Program-made: the position numbers and the translations under genes
Assembly: GCA_027306605.1 (NCBI GenBank)
Contig: DAHUZK010000022.1
Location: 1-37,761 of the forward strand
Length of the DNA stretch: 37,761 nucleotides
Origin: Acidimicrobiaceae bacterium
GTDB lineage: Bacteria > Actinomycetota > Acidimicrobiia > Acidimicrobiales > RAAP-2
Direction of reading: 5' to 3'
The notes under the pieces: generated by a model
Seen by the model: only the letters and a program-made list of their open reading frames with translations
Database searches by the model: none
Told to the model about the DNA's origin: nothing
In this document: positions 30,554 to 37,761 of the stretch, piece after piece
Layout of the letters: each line of letters begins with the position of its first letter
Position numbering within the stretch: position 1 is the first letter of the stretch

Positions 30554-32104
30554 ATGGCTTCGATTCCGACGTGTATCTCGCGAGCCGCGAGGTGGTTCGA
30601 CACAGCGGTGGCCGTCGACGACGGACGACGGACGATCACGTTTCGAGAGGTCAACGATCGATCGAACCGACTGGCCAATGCCTTCGCCCAGATGAGCCCG
30701 GGACGGTCGGGACGCGTGGCCGTGCTGGCCGGCAACCGAGCTGAACTCGTAGAGGTCGATTTCGCCATCGCCAAGGCGGGCAAGATCAGGGTGCCGCTCA
30801 ACACCCGGCTCACCGAGGACGAATGCCGCTACGTCATCGCCGACTCGGGCGCCGACATCTTGGTGACGGAGACCGACTACGTCGAGCGGGCGGTGACCTG
30901 GCTGGGCGACGTGGACACCTTGCGCCGAGTGATCGTGATGGGAGCCGCGGGTCCGAGTGGGCTGGAGTACGAGGGCGTCCTCAGCCAGGCTCGGGGCCAA
31001 GCCGCGGCCGTCGAGACGAGCGCAGACGAGGGCAGCTTCATCCTCTATACGTCGGGGACGACGGGGCGTCCCAAGGGAGCCCTGTCGACCGTCGGTGGCC
31101 GGCTGGCCGCCACGTTCGCCATGCTGCGCGACGAACTAGTCGTGCCCGTGGACGGCGGCATGATCCACGCCGGCTCCATGGCGCACGGCAGCGGATCCAA
31201 GACGTTGGCCTACTTCTTGCGCGGTGCCCGGAACCTTCCCATGGCGAAATGGGATCCCGACGAGTTCCTCGCCACGGTCAGTACAAAGCACGCCACGGGG
31301 TCCTTCGTCGTGCCGACCATGCTGACCTCGCTCGTCGATGCGGCGCGCACCGGCGAGTACGATCTCTCCAGCCTGTGTTCGCTGAGCTATGGGGGCGCGC
31401 CGATCGCTCCCGGTCAACTCTCCGAGGCGATCGCCGCGTTTCCCGGCGCACTTGTCCAGGTGTACGGGTCCTGCGAGGCTCCCCATCCTGTGCTCGTGTT
31501 CGGGCGCGAGGACCATGCCGACCGCCGAGGGATTTCGAGTGGCGTGACCTCCGTCGGGCGCGAGGCCCTGCATTGCGAGGTCCGGTTGGTCACCACGGAG
31601 GGGAGCGACGCTGAGGATGGCGAGCTCGGCGAGCTGTGGATCCGAGGCCAGAACGTGATGGCGGGGTACTGGGGCAATCCCCAGGCGACCGCGGAGGCAC
31701 TGGTGGACGGCTGGTACCGGTCGGGAGACGTGGCCCGGCGAGATGACGACGGGTACTTCTACATCGTCGACCGCGTGCGCGACGTGATTATCACCGGTGG
31801 ACTCAACGTGTACCCGGCGGAGGTGGAGAACGCCATCCATCAGGTCCCCGGAGTGCGCGAGGTGGCCGTCGTCGGGGTCCCCAACGAGGAGTGGGGCGAG
31901 GAGGTCAAGGCGTACGTGGTTATGGATGCCGGCGTCGTCGCCACCCCGGACCAGGTGATCGACCACTGCCGGACCGTCCTGGCCGGCTACAAGAAGCCGC
32001 GTCACGTGGAGTTCGTGCAGGACCTTCCCCACGGCTCGACGGGGAAGGTCCTAAAGCGGGAACTGCGCGACAAGCACTGGGTGGGTCGTGAGCGGAGTGT
32101 CTGA
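30554..32104 (+). CDS. AMP-forming acyl-CoA ligase
   Basis: A 516-residue ANL-superfamily enzyme that activates an acid through an acyl-adenylate. Motifs in order: FILYTSGTTGRPKGAL (P-loop-like), VQVYGSCEAPHP (the A5-type region), GWYRSGDVARRDDDGY, VDRVRDVIITGGLNVYPAEV (hinge) and LPHGSTGKVLKREL with the catalytic Lys. ATG 30554 is the best start, giving the family's usual short lead; the frame is open from 30482 but that codon lies in the operator. It is the third CoA-activating enzyme in the window and the only AMP-forming one. Its end overlaps the thiolase start by 17 bases. Confidence 0.9.
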   Translation: MASIPTCISRAARWFDTAVAVDDGRRTITFREVNDRSNRLANAFAQMSPGRSGRVAVLAGNRAELVEVDFAIAKAGKIRVPLNTRLTEDECRYVIADSGADILVTETDYVERAVTWLGDVDTLRRVIVMGAAGPSGLEYEGVLSQARGQAAAVETSADEGSFILYTSGTTGRPKGALSTVGGRLAATFAMLRDELVVPVDGGMIHAGSMAHGSGSKTLAYFLRGARNLPMAKWDPDEFLATVSTKHATGSFVVPTMLTSLVDAARTGEYDLSSLCSLSYGGAPIAPGQLSEAIAAFPGALVQVYGSCEAPHPVLVFGREDHADRRGISSGVTSVGREALHCEVRLVTTEGSDAEDGELGELWIRGQNVMAGYWGNPQATAEALVDGWYRSGDVARRDDDGYFYIVDRVRDVIITGGLNVYPAEVENAIHQVPGVREVAVVGVPNEEWGEEVKAYVVMDAGVVATPDQVIDHCRTVLAGYKKPRHVEFVQDLPHGSTGKVLKRELRDKHWVGRERSV

Positions 32105-33287
32105 CGGCATCGTCGTGATCGGGGCCGCGCGCACCCCCTTCGGCCGCTTCGGCGGGTCGCTCCGGGATTGGCCGCTGCCTCGGCTCTCGGCCATCGCCGT
32201 GCAGGGTGCGCTGCAGAGTGCCGACGTCGAGCCGGAAGCGATCCACGAGTTCGCCCTGGGCGTCAACCTGCCGGGGTCGGATCGGTCGGTGGCCCGCCAG
32301 TCATCTCTGCACGCCGGGCTGCCCCTTGACTGCACCTCCTACACCGTCGACCGTGCCTGCTGCTCGTCGCTGGCGGCGTTGGCGATGGCAGCCCGGGCCA
32401 TCGGAGCCGGCGCCACCGATGTCGCCGTCGCCGGCGGCGTCGAGAACATGAGCAGGGTGCCCTTCTTCCTCGAGGACCTCCGCTGGGGCCACCGGCTGGG
32501 CGAGGTCCGCCTCAGCGACCAGCTGGTCATCTCGTGCCCCTACACGGGCGTGCCGCGTGCCGTGCAGGCGGCCGACGAAGCACTGAGCTTCGGGATCGGG
32601 CGCGAGGAGCAGGACGCCTGGGCCCTGCGCAGCCAGCAACGCTGGTCCGAGGCGTCGGCTCGCGGCGACCTCCAGCGCTGGATCGTCGCCGTCCAGGACG
32701 AGGACGGCACCACCGAGCTCGAGGTGGACGAGTGTCCGCGCCCGGACACCTCGCTCGAGGCCCTGGCGGCGTTGCCGACCGTCAACGGCAGCCGAACCGT
32801 GACGGCGGGGAACGCACCAGCGATGGCGACGGGTGCCGCGGCCCTAGTGATCGCCTCGGCCCAGGAGGCGACACGGCGCGCCACGGCGCCTCTGGCTCGG
32901 CTCCTGGCGGTCGAGGCCGATTCCGGACCACCCGAGAAGATCGCATCCATTCCCGCGCACGCGGCGACTCGGTCGCTCGCCGCCGCGGCCGTCGAGCTGC
33001 GACAGATCGAGCTCATCGAAATAAACGAGGCCTTCGCAGCCGTCCCGCTGGTGTCGACCGCAGTGCTCGGCGCAGGCGACCAGGGGTTGACCGAGCACCT
33101 GCGGTCGATCACGAACGTGAACGGTGGCGCCATCGCCGTTGGCCACCCCACCGGAGCCACTGCGGCGCGCCTGGTCATGCAGATCGTCGAGGAACTGCGG
33201 CGCCGCGGCGGCGGCTTGGGACTGGTCACGATCTGCGGCGGCATCGGTGAGGCCCAGGCTGCCGTCGTCGAGGTCCCCGCTCCGTGA
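32088..33287 (+). CDS. Acetyl-CoA acyltransferase (true thiolase)
   Basis: A 399-residue classical thiolase, unlike the three Cys-lacking proteins upstream. The nucleophilic Cys lies in TVDRACCSSLAALAMAAR, with NEAFAA, the His motif VGHPTGATAARL and the second Cys in ICGGIGEAQA all present. It cleaves a 3-ketoacyl-CoA to acetyl- (or propionyl-) CoA and a shortened acyl-CoA. Start is GTG 32088 or GTG 32097; both overlap the ligase gene. The 3-hydroxyacyl-CoA dehydrogenase that would feed it is in the same operon at 35044. Confidence 0.92.
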   Translation: MSGVSDGIVVIGAARTPFGRFGGSLRDWPLPRLSAIAVQGALQSADVEPEAIHEFALGVNLPGSDRSVARQSSLHAGLPLDCTSYTVDRACCSSLAALAMAARAIGAGATDVAVAGGVENMSRVPFFLEDLRWGHRLGEVRLSDQLVISCPYTGVPRAVQAADEALSFGIGREEQDAWALRSQQRWSEASARGDLQRWIVAVQDEDGTTELEVDECPRPDTSLEALAALPTVNGSRTVTAGNAPAMATGAAALVIASAQEATRRATAPLARLLAVEADSGPPEKIASIPAHAATRSLAAAAVELRQIELIEINEAFAAVPLVSTAVLGAGDQGLTEHLRSITNVNGGAIAVGHPTGATAARLVMQIVEELRRRGGGLGLVTICGGIGEAQAAVVEVPAP

Positions 33288-35014
33288 CGAGCACCCATGT
33301 CGAGTGGGACGGCACGCCCAAGACGAACGGCCTTACCGGCAACGAGGCGACGCCGCTGCAGGACCGAGTCGACTCCTGGATGCAGGCGCACGAGGACCTC
33401 CTCGCGGACGACTCGATCGCTCCGGAGACGGCCTCGGGGCTGCCTGTCGCGCCAATCTACACGCCGCTCGACACCTCGTCGGCCACCGAGGAGCGCTACC
33501 TGGAGCAGCTGGGCCTGCCCGGGGAGGATCCCTACACCCGAGGGCGGCGGCCGGGGGGGTACCGGGAGAAGCTCTGGGTCATGGGCCAGTACTCGGGCCT
33601 GTCGACGCCGAAGGAGACGAACCGGCGGATCCGGAACCTCCTGGCCGGAGGACAGAGCGGCTTCTCCATCGCGCTCGATCTCCCGACCCAGAACGGATAC
33701 GACTCCGACCACCCGATGGCGGAGGGTGAAGTGGGCCGGGTCGGCGTGCCCATCGACACGCTCCAGGACATGGAGGATCTGCTCGACGGCATCGACCTGT
33801 CCCAGGTGTCGCAGGTCCGGACGACCGCCAATGCAATCGGGCCGATCGCCGTCGCGCTCTTCGTGGTGGCGGCGGAGAAGAAGGGAGCCTCGCCGCACGA
33901 CTTCAAGGTCATGCTGCAGAACGATGTCCTAAAGGAGTACATCGCCCGAGGCACCTTCATCTTTCCCCCGGACAAGGGGCTGCAGTTCTCCGTCGACACG
34001 GTGGAGTTCTGCGCCCGAAACCTCCCGCACTGGGAGCCGATCGAGTTCTGCGGCTACCACATCCGCGACACCGGAGCGACGGCCATCCAGGAGCTCGGCA
34101 TCGCGTTCGGCAACGGCATGGTCTACATGGACGCCTGTCTCGAGCGGGGCCTGACGATCGACGAGTTCGCCCACTCGGCCTACCTCTTCCTCTCGGCGAA
34201 CCTCGAGATCTTCGAGGAAGTGGCCAAGTTCCGCGCGGCGCGGCGGATCTGGGCTCGGCTGATGAACGATCGCTACGGGGCTCAGAACGAGGAGACCAAG
34301 GCGCTCAACATCTTCACCTACACCCTGGGCGGCGCGCTGCGCGCGCAAGAACCGATGAACAACGTCATCCGGGTCGCCTATCAGGCTTTGGCCGCGATCC
34401 TGGGCGGTGTCCAGACCTTGGCCACCTCGTCGTACGACGAGGCCCTGGGTGTGCCGAGCGATCACGCCGCCCACATGGCACTCCGCACGCAACAGATCCT
34501 GGCCTACGAGACCGGGGTCATCCGGACCGCCGACCCCTTGGGCGGCTCGTACTTCGTGGAACATCTGACCGACGAGATCGAGCGCCGCGTCTTCGAATAC
34601 CTGGACCGCGTCGCCGAGGCCGGCGGCATGCTCGAGGCGATCGCGTCCGGCGACCTGCAGCTCGAGCTGAGCAACGAGGCGTATCGCCAGCAGATGCGGA
34701 TCGAATCCGGCGAGAACCCCGTGGTCGGTCTGAACCGATTCGTGACGGAGGCCAAGACGGAGACGGTCCGGGCAGCCACCATCGACGGGGTCAAGGCGGA
34801 GGCCGACCAGCTGCGGCGGTTGGACGAGGTGAAGCGCCGCCGAGACGGCGTGGCAGTGCAGCGCTCACTCGAGGCGCTGCGTGAGAGCGCCCTCCGTTCG
34901 GAGAACCTCCTTCCGTCCATCATCGATGCCGTACGGGCGTACGCGACCGTGGGTGAGATCTGTGGCGTCCTCGTCGATCTGTGGGGGCGCTACCGCACCT
35001 CCACCGTGATCTGA
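33284..35014 (+). CDS. B12-dependent acyl-CoA mutase, large (catalytic) subunit; methylmalonyl-type active site
   Basis: A 576-residue mutase barrel subunit without a C-terminal B12-binding domain (no DxHxxG motif). Residues that define methylmalonyl-CoA mutase in Propionibacterium numbering are kept: Tyr89 as Tyr103 (GQYSGLSTPK), Gln197, Arg207 and His244 as Gln212, Arg222 (QNDVLKEYIARGTFIFPP) and His259 (FCGYHIRDTGA). Isobutyryl-CoA and 2-hydroxyisobutyryl-CoA mutases replace the Tyr and Arg, so a substrate with a free carboxylate (methylmalonyl- or ethylmalonyl-like) is favoured. A separate small B12-binding subunit must be encoded outside the window. The GTG start at 33284 overlaps the thiolase stop. 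Confidence 0.9.
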   Translation: MTSTHVEWDGTPKTNGLTGNEATPLQDRVDSWMQAHEDLLADDSIAPETASGLPVAPIYTPLDTSSATEERYLEQLGLPGEDPYTRGRRPGGYREKLWVMGQYSGLSTPKETNRRIRNLLAGGQSGFSIALDLPTQNGYDSDHPMAEGEVGRVGVPIDTLQDMEDLLDGIDLSQVSQVRTTANAIGPIAVALFVVAAEKKGASPHDFKVMLQNDVLKEYIARGTFIFPPDKGLQFSVDTVEFCARNLPHWEPIEFCGYHIRDTGATAIQELGIAFGNGMVYMDACLERGLTIDEFAHSAYLFLSANLEIFEEVAKFRAARRIWARLMNDRYGAQNEETKALNIFTYTLGGALRAQEPMNNVIRVAYQALAAILGGVQTLATSSYDEALGVPSDHAAHMALRTQQILAYETGVIRTADPLGGSYFVEHLTDEIERRVFEYLDRVAEAGGMLEAIASGDLQLELSNEAYRQQMRIESGENPVVGLNRFVTEAKTETVRAATIDGVKAEADQLRRLDEVKRRRDGVAVQRSLEALRESALRSENLLPSIIDAVRAYATVGEICGVLVDLWGRYRTSTVI

Positions 35015-35043
35015 GGCGCTTCGTCAACGAACCGGGAGTGAGC

Positions 35044-35934
35044 ATGAGCAACGTGGTTAGCCAGGGAGCGGGAGGACCCGCGGACATCCGGCGAGTGGGC
35101 GTCGTGGGGTGCGGCCTGATGGGCTCGGGCATCGCGGAGATCAGCGCCCGCGCCGGCGTCGACGTCGTGGTGAACGAGGTCGACGAGCAGGCCGTGGGCG
35201 CCGGCCGCAAGCGACTGCAGTCGTCGCTCGAGCGCGCCGTGCGCTTGGGAAAGCTCACCGACGAGGAGTGCGCGCAGACACTTGCCCGCATTGAGATCAC
35301 TGCGGATCTGGAGGCGATGGCCGACCGTCAACTGGTCATCGAAGCTGTGGCCGAGGACGCGGCCGTGAAGGAGGAGACGTTCACCCGCCTCGACAAGATC
35401 GTCGCCGATCCGTCCGCCATCCTCGCCACGAACACCTCGTCCATCCCGATCATGAAGCTGGCCACCGCGACGCAGCGACCCACCCAGGTCGTCGGGATCC
35501 ACTTCTTCAACCCGGCGCCGGTCCTTCCCTTGGTGGAGCTGGTCACCTCGCTGCTGACGAGCGACGAGACGGCCGCTCGGGCCAGGAGCTTTGCCGCCGA
35601 CCAGCTGGGCAAGACGGTGATCTCCTCGCAGGACCGGGCGGGCTTCGTGGTCAACGCGCTCTTGATCCCCTACATCCTCTCGGCCATCCGCATGCTCGAT
35701 TCGGGGTTCGCCACGGCAGAGGACATCGATTCCGGCATGGTCAAGGGGTGTGCCCATCCCATGGGGCCCCTCGCGCTCGCCGATCTAATCGGTCTGGACA
35801 CCGCCGAGTCCGTGGCGGACTCGCTCTACGAGGAATTCAAGGAGCCGTTGTACGCCCCGCCGCCCCTGCTCTCGCGCATGGTCGAGGCCGGCCTGCTCGG
35901 GCGGAAGAGCGGCCGCGGCTTCTACCAGTACTAA
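35044..35934 (+). CDS. 3-hydroxyacyl-CoA dehydrogenase (3-hydroxybutyryl-CoA type)
   Basis: A 296-residue NAD(P)-dependent dehydrogenase. The Rossmann motif is VGVVGCGLMGSGIAE; catalytic residues are Ser in ATNTSSIPI, His in VGIHFFNPAPVLPLVELV and Asn in GFVVNALLIPYI; the C-terminal helical domain ends GLLGRKSGRGFYQY. It oxidises the 3-hydroxyacyl-CoA to the 3-keto form used by the thiolase in the same operon. ATG 35044 is favoured by GGGAG five bases upstream; GTG 35038 is an alternative. It is the last gene of the island before the insertion sequences. Confidence 0.93.
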   Translation: MSNVVSQGAGGPADIRRVGVVGCGLMGSGIAEISARAGVDVVVNEVDEQAVGAGRKRLQSSLERAVRLGKLTDEECAQTLARIEITADLEAMADRQLVIEAVAEDAAVKEETFTRLDKIVADPSAILATNTSSIPIMKLATATQRPTQVVGIHFFNPAPVLPLVELVTSLLTSDETAARARSFAADQLGKTVISSQDRAGFVVNALLIPYILSAIRMLDSGFATAEDIDSGMVKGCAHPMGPLALADLIGLDTAESVADSLYEEFKEPLYAPPPLLSRMVEAGLLGRKSGRGFYQY

Positions 35935-35949
35935 CCCCTCGTACAAAGA

Positions 35950-35979
35950 GGCCGCGCGAGTGGGCGTGATGGCGCGGCC
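35950..35979 (+). terminator. GC inverted repeat after the last catabolic gene
   Basis: GGCCGCGC (35950-35957) and GCGCGGCC (35972-35979) form an 8-base stem with a 14-base loop, 16 bases after the dehydrogenase stop. The left arm is also part of a 12-base sequence repeated at 36618, so it may instead, or also, be the end of an insertion sequence. Confidence 0.45.
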
Positions 35980-36093
35980 CTGTCAAGTATTTCCTGGTGA
36001 GGGCCGTGACCATCCACCGGTCGTGGTGTTGGCCTCGAGATGATCGAGGTGCTTCCCAACACACCAACGACCGAGTGGAGGTACCCCACCATC

Positions 36094-36619
36094 ATGAGCG
36101 CGCTCGATCCCGAAGTGGTCGATACCGTCTGGGCGGCCGTCGAGCCGAAGATCCCGCCCCATCCAGAGAACCATCCCCTTGGGTGCCACCGCCCCCGTGT
36201 GCCAGACCGGGACTGCTTCGAGGTGATGCTGTGCGGCTCGTGACCGGGTGCAGTTGGGAGGACGCGGAGCGGCTGTGCAAGAACAAGGTGTCCGACACGA
36301 CAGCCCGGGCACGGCGCGACGAGTGGATCGAAGCGGGGATCTTCCCCGCCATCGTCGAAGAAGCCGTCACGGGGTACGACAAGATCATCGGCCTCGACCT
36401 CTCCGACGTGGCGGTCGACGGCAGCTTGCACAAAAACCCAGCTGGGGCGAGGGAACGGGCAAGAACCCGACCGATCGGGCGAAGCTCGGCTGGAAGTGGT
36501 CCATCCTTACGGATCGCAACGGGATCCCGATCAGGGTGGCGATCGACGGGGCGAACCGCAACGACTCGGTGATGCTCGCCCCCACCTTGGACGGGGCCTT
36601 GGTACCGGGGTTGCTTTAA
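36094..36619 (+). pseudogene. IS5-family transposase, copy 1, two frameshifts and truncated
   Basis: Three frames read in order give one transposase: MSALDPEVVDTVWAAVEPKI up to EVMLCG, then RLVTGCSWEDAERLCKNK, DKIIGLDLSDVAVDGSLHK, then GEGTGKNPTDRAKLGWKWSI and AIDGANRNDSVMLAP. Against copy 2, a C is missing near 36230 (atgct-gtgcgg) and another base near 36446 (gctgg-ggcgag). The first two acidic DDE positions (VDGSLHK, GANRND) are present, but the third is lost with the missing end at 36619. Not functional. Confidence 0.85.
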
Positions 36620-37217
36620 GAGGCCGCGCGGATAGGAAAACTGCCGCTTGAGCTGGGAGAACGGGCGTGGTGACACGCAACTGACCATCCACCGGTCGTG
36701 GTGGTGGCCCCGAGATGATCGGGGTGCTGTCCAACACACCAACGACCGAGTGGAGGTTCCCCTTATCATGCGCGCGCTCGACCCCGAAGTGAAAGCCATC
36801 GTGTGGCAGGCGATCGAACCGCTCGTCCCGATCCCCGTCGACACGCACCCCCTCGGCCGACACCGTCGGCGCAAGTCGGACCGGGACTGCTTCGAGGTCA
36901 TGCTCGTGCGGCTCGTGACGGGATGCTCGTGGGAGGACGCCGAGCGGCTGTGCGGTAACAAGGTCTCCGACACGACGGTGCGTAAGCGCCGCGACGAGTG
37001 GATCGCGGCCAGGGTCTTCGACACCATCACCGCCGAAGCGTTGGCGGGGTTCGACAAGATGATTGGCCTGGACCTCTCCGACGTCTCCCTCGACGGCTCG
37101 CTGCACAAAGCCCCAGCTGGCGGCCAGGGAACGGGGAAGAACCCAACCGACCGCGGCAAGCTCGGATGGAAGTGGTCGATCGTCGTCGATGCCAACGGCA
37201 TCGCGTTCGGATGGGTG
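36618..37217 (+). mobile_element. IS5-type element, copy 2 (truncated at its 3' side)
   Basis: Begins with the same 12 bases as copy 1 (36618-36629) directly after the copy 1 fragment. Similarity to the transposase ends abruptly near 37217, and unrelated sequence follows. The right end of copy 2 and the lost part of copy 1 are both missing, consistent with one deletion that removed them together. Confidence 0.6.
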
Positions 37218-37232
37218 GTGCTTTGCGCCTGA
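36768..37232 (+). pseudogene. IS5-family transposase, copy 2, intact frame but truncated
   Basis: The frame from ATG 36768 is uninterrupted for 154 codons: RALDPEVKAIVWQAIEPLVP, LVRLVTGCSWEDAERLCGNK, MIGLDLSDVSLDGSLHKAP and GTGKNPTDRGKLGWKWSIVV. Expected next is GIPFGWAIDGANRND; here it reads GIAFGWVVLCA and stops. About half the protein is missing, including two of the three DDE acids, so it cannot transpose by itself. Confidence 0.85.
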
Positions 37233-37580
37233 CTTAGCGATAGGGATCGGGCTCGGAATCAAGCAGCATCCGCGGGTCTCCACGACGAGCGTGACACGAC
37301 CAAGCGCACCACGACCAAGCGCACCACGACATCACCGACATCACCGGCAATGCCACGGGCAACCACCAATGGGCAGTCCGGACGACCGCCACCGATGTCG
37401 CACCGGGTACCCGCCTGATCTCGTCCCGACCCTCTCTCGTCGCGTCTCCACCGGCGCAAACGCCGGAAAACGGGGACAAGAGCGACCCGAGGGTTGGAGC
37501 GTGACCCCATAGGGGCACCCAGCGGTCACTCGGGTTGATCGGGCATCCGCACCGAATCGGATTTCTTCAGGACGATGTGG
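37233..37580. other. About 350 bases without a gene; short tandem repeat inside
   Basis: Between the truncated insertion sequence and the minus-strand PEBP gene. Open frames here are short and lack ribosome sites. The only structure seen is the short tandem repeat at 37296-37330 and, just after it, two copies of ACATCACCG (37329-37346). Confidence 0.5.
37296..37330. repeat. 15-base tandem repeat
   Basis: ACGACCAAGCGCACC occurs twice in direct succession (37296-37310 and 37311-37325), followed by a partial third copy (ACGAC). No coding frame with sense is attached. Confidence 0.8.
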
Positions 37581-37761
37581 CTAACGACCGAAGACGGGTG
37601 TGAGCAGTGCCCGGGCGATGGTGTGCGGGACCAGGTTGAAACCGATGTAGGCCGGCGTCGCGTCGGCGTCGGCGTCGATCGACTCGGTGTCGAGGGCGTG
37701 GACGGCGAAGATGTACCGGTGGGGGCCGTGCCCGGGCGGGGGGGCGGCGCCGACGAAGCCG
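37581..37761 (-). CDS. YbhB/YbcL (PEBP, Raf-kinase-inhibitor-like) family protein, C-terminal part
   Basis: Read on the minus strand from the window edge to the TAG at 37581-37583, the last 59 codons give [49 protein letters not shown] and PVFGR. The PPxGxxPHRYxFxVxALD block is the hallmark of this family of small phosphatidylethanolamine-binding-like proteins. The N-terminal part, with the ligand-binding DPDAP-type motif, is outside the window. It is not linked to the catabolic island and probably marks the return to core genome sequence. Confidence 0.85.
   Translation of the reverse strand, partial: GFVGAAPPPGHGPHRYIFAVHALDTESIDADADATPAYIGFNLVPHTIARALLTPVFGR

Larger units (their letters stand above)
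35946..36619 (+). mobile_element. IS5-type element, copy 1 (truncated at its 3' side)
   Basis: The segment starts with AAGAGGCCGCGC, which recurs at 36618-36629, and shares a roughly 90-base leader with copy 2 (about 36006-36093 against 36680-36767). That leader includes a short hairpin whose stem changes by a compensating pair between the copies. The element stops where copy 2 begins, so copy 2 appears to have inserted into, or recombined with, copy 1. No right end is visible. Confidence 0.6.

Noticed and set aside
37296..37346. Short tandem repeats as a CRISPR array or origin iterons
   Set aside because: Only two full copies of 15 bases with no spacers, no cas genes and no replication gene nearby.
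1..37761. tRNA or rRNA genes, attachment sites next to the recombinase remnant, riboswitches
   Set aside because: I looked for cloverleaf-like or duplicated core sequences near 1-450 and 35900-37300 and for long structured leaders, including a cobalamin-type leader before the mutase operon, and saw none I could support.

Overview
The DNA is GC-rich throughout, with frequent GTG starts, stop/start overlaps of the GTGA/ATGA type, and F420-type (LLM) oxidoreductases. Together with DUF35/thiolase pairs this points to a high-GC actinobacterium (Acidimicrobiia, Frankia-like or mycobacterial-type lineages are all possible; I cannot place it further from sequence alone). The window is an accessory catabolic island flanked by dead mobile DNA.

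Layout. (1) 1-1448: the 3' end of an LLM-type oxidoreductase, a terminator-like hairpin, then two decayed tyrosine recombinases whose overlap suggests the remains of a recombinase-in-trio (RIT) element. (2) 1449-2259: no recognisable gene. (3) 2260-4795: solute-binding protein and permease of a CUT2 (ribose-type) ABC importer, separated by a large hairpin. (4) 4855-5664, minus strand: an IclR-family regulator, divergent from the next unit. (5) 5773-13627: V4R-like protein, ADP-forming acyl-CoA synthetase, NMO-type flavoprotein, crotonase, the importer's double ATPase, and a thiolase-like/DUF35 pair. (6) 13652-18276: cyclase-type hydrolase, second thiolase-like/DUF35 pair, double hot-dog hydratase, second NMO-type flavoprotein. 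(7) 18332-24502: acyl-CoA dehydrogenase, third thiolase-like/DUF35 pair, second ADP-forming acyl-CoA synthetase, class III CoA transferase. (8) 24594-29280: amidohydrolase, class II aldolase-like protein, LLM oxidoreductase, large acyl-CoA dehydrogenase. (9) 29316-30358, minus strand: a frameshifted metallo-beta-lactamase-fold gene. (10) 30554-35934: AMP-forming acyl-CoA ligase, true thiolase, B12-dependent acyl-CoA mutase large subunit, 3-hydroxyacyl-CoA dehydrogenase. (11) 35940-37232: two truncated, adjacent IS5-type elements. (12) 37581-37761, minus strand: a partial PEBP-family gene.

The main result is a probable single regulon. Six transcription units are each preceded by a related operator built from TGGAA/TTCCA half-sites, similar to the IclR box known from E. 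coli. In five of the six a TTGACN -35 and a TANNNT -10 lie directly upstream. One operator sits between the IclR gene and its divergent neighbour and overlaps both predicted promoters. The ABC importer genes, three CoA-activating enzymes, a CoA transferase, dehydrogenases, hydratases, three aldolase-type thiolase/DUF35 pairs, a mutase and a thiolase would therefore be switched together. I infer import of a small molecule, activation to CoA esters, and carbon-chain removal by beta-oxidation and retro-aldol steps, ending in acetyl-CoA and a succinyl- or malonyl-type CoA. The actual substrate cannot be read from the sequence; I know of no described pathway with exactly this gene set.
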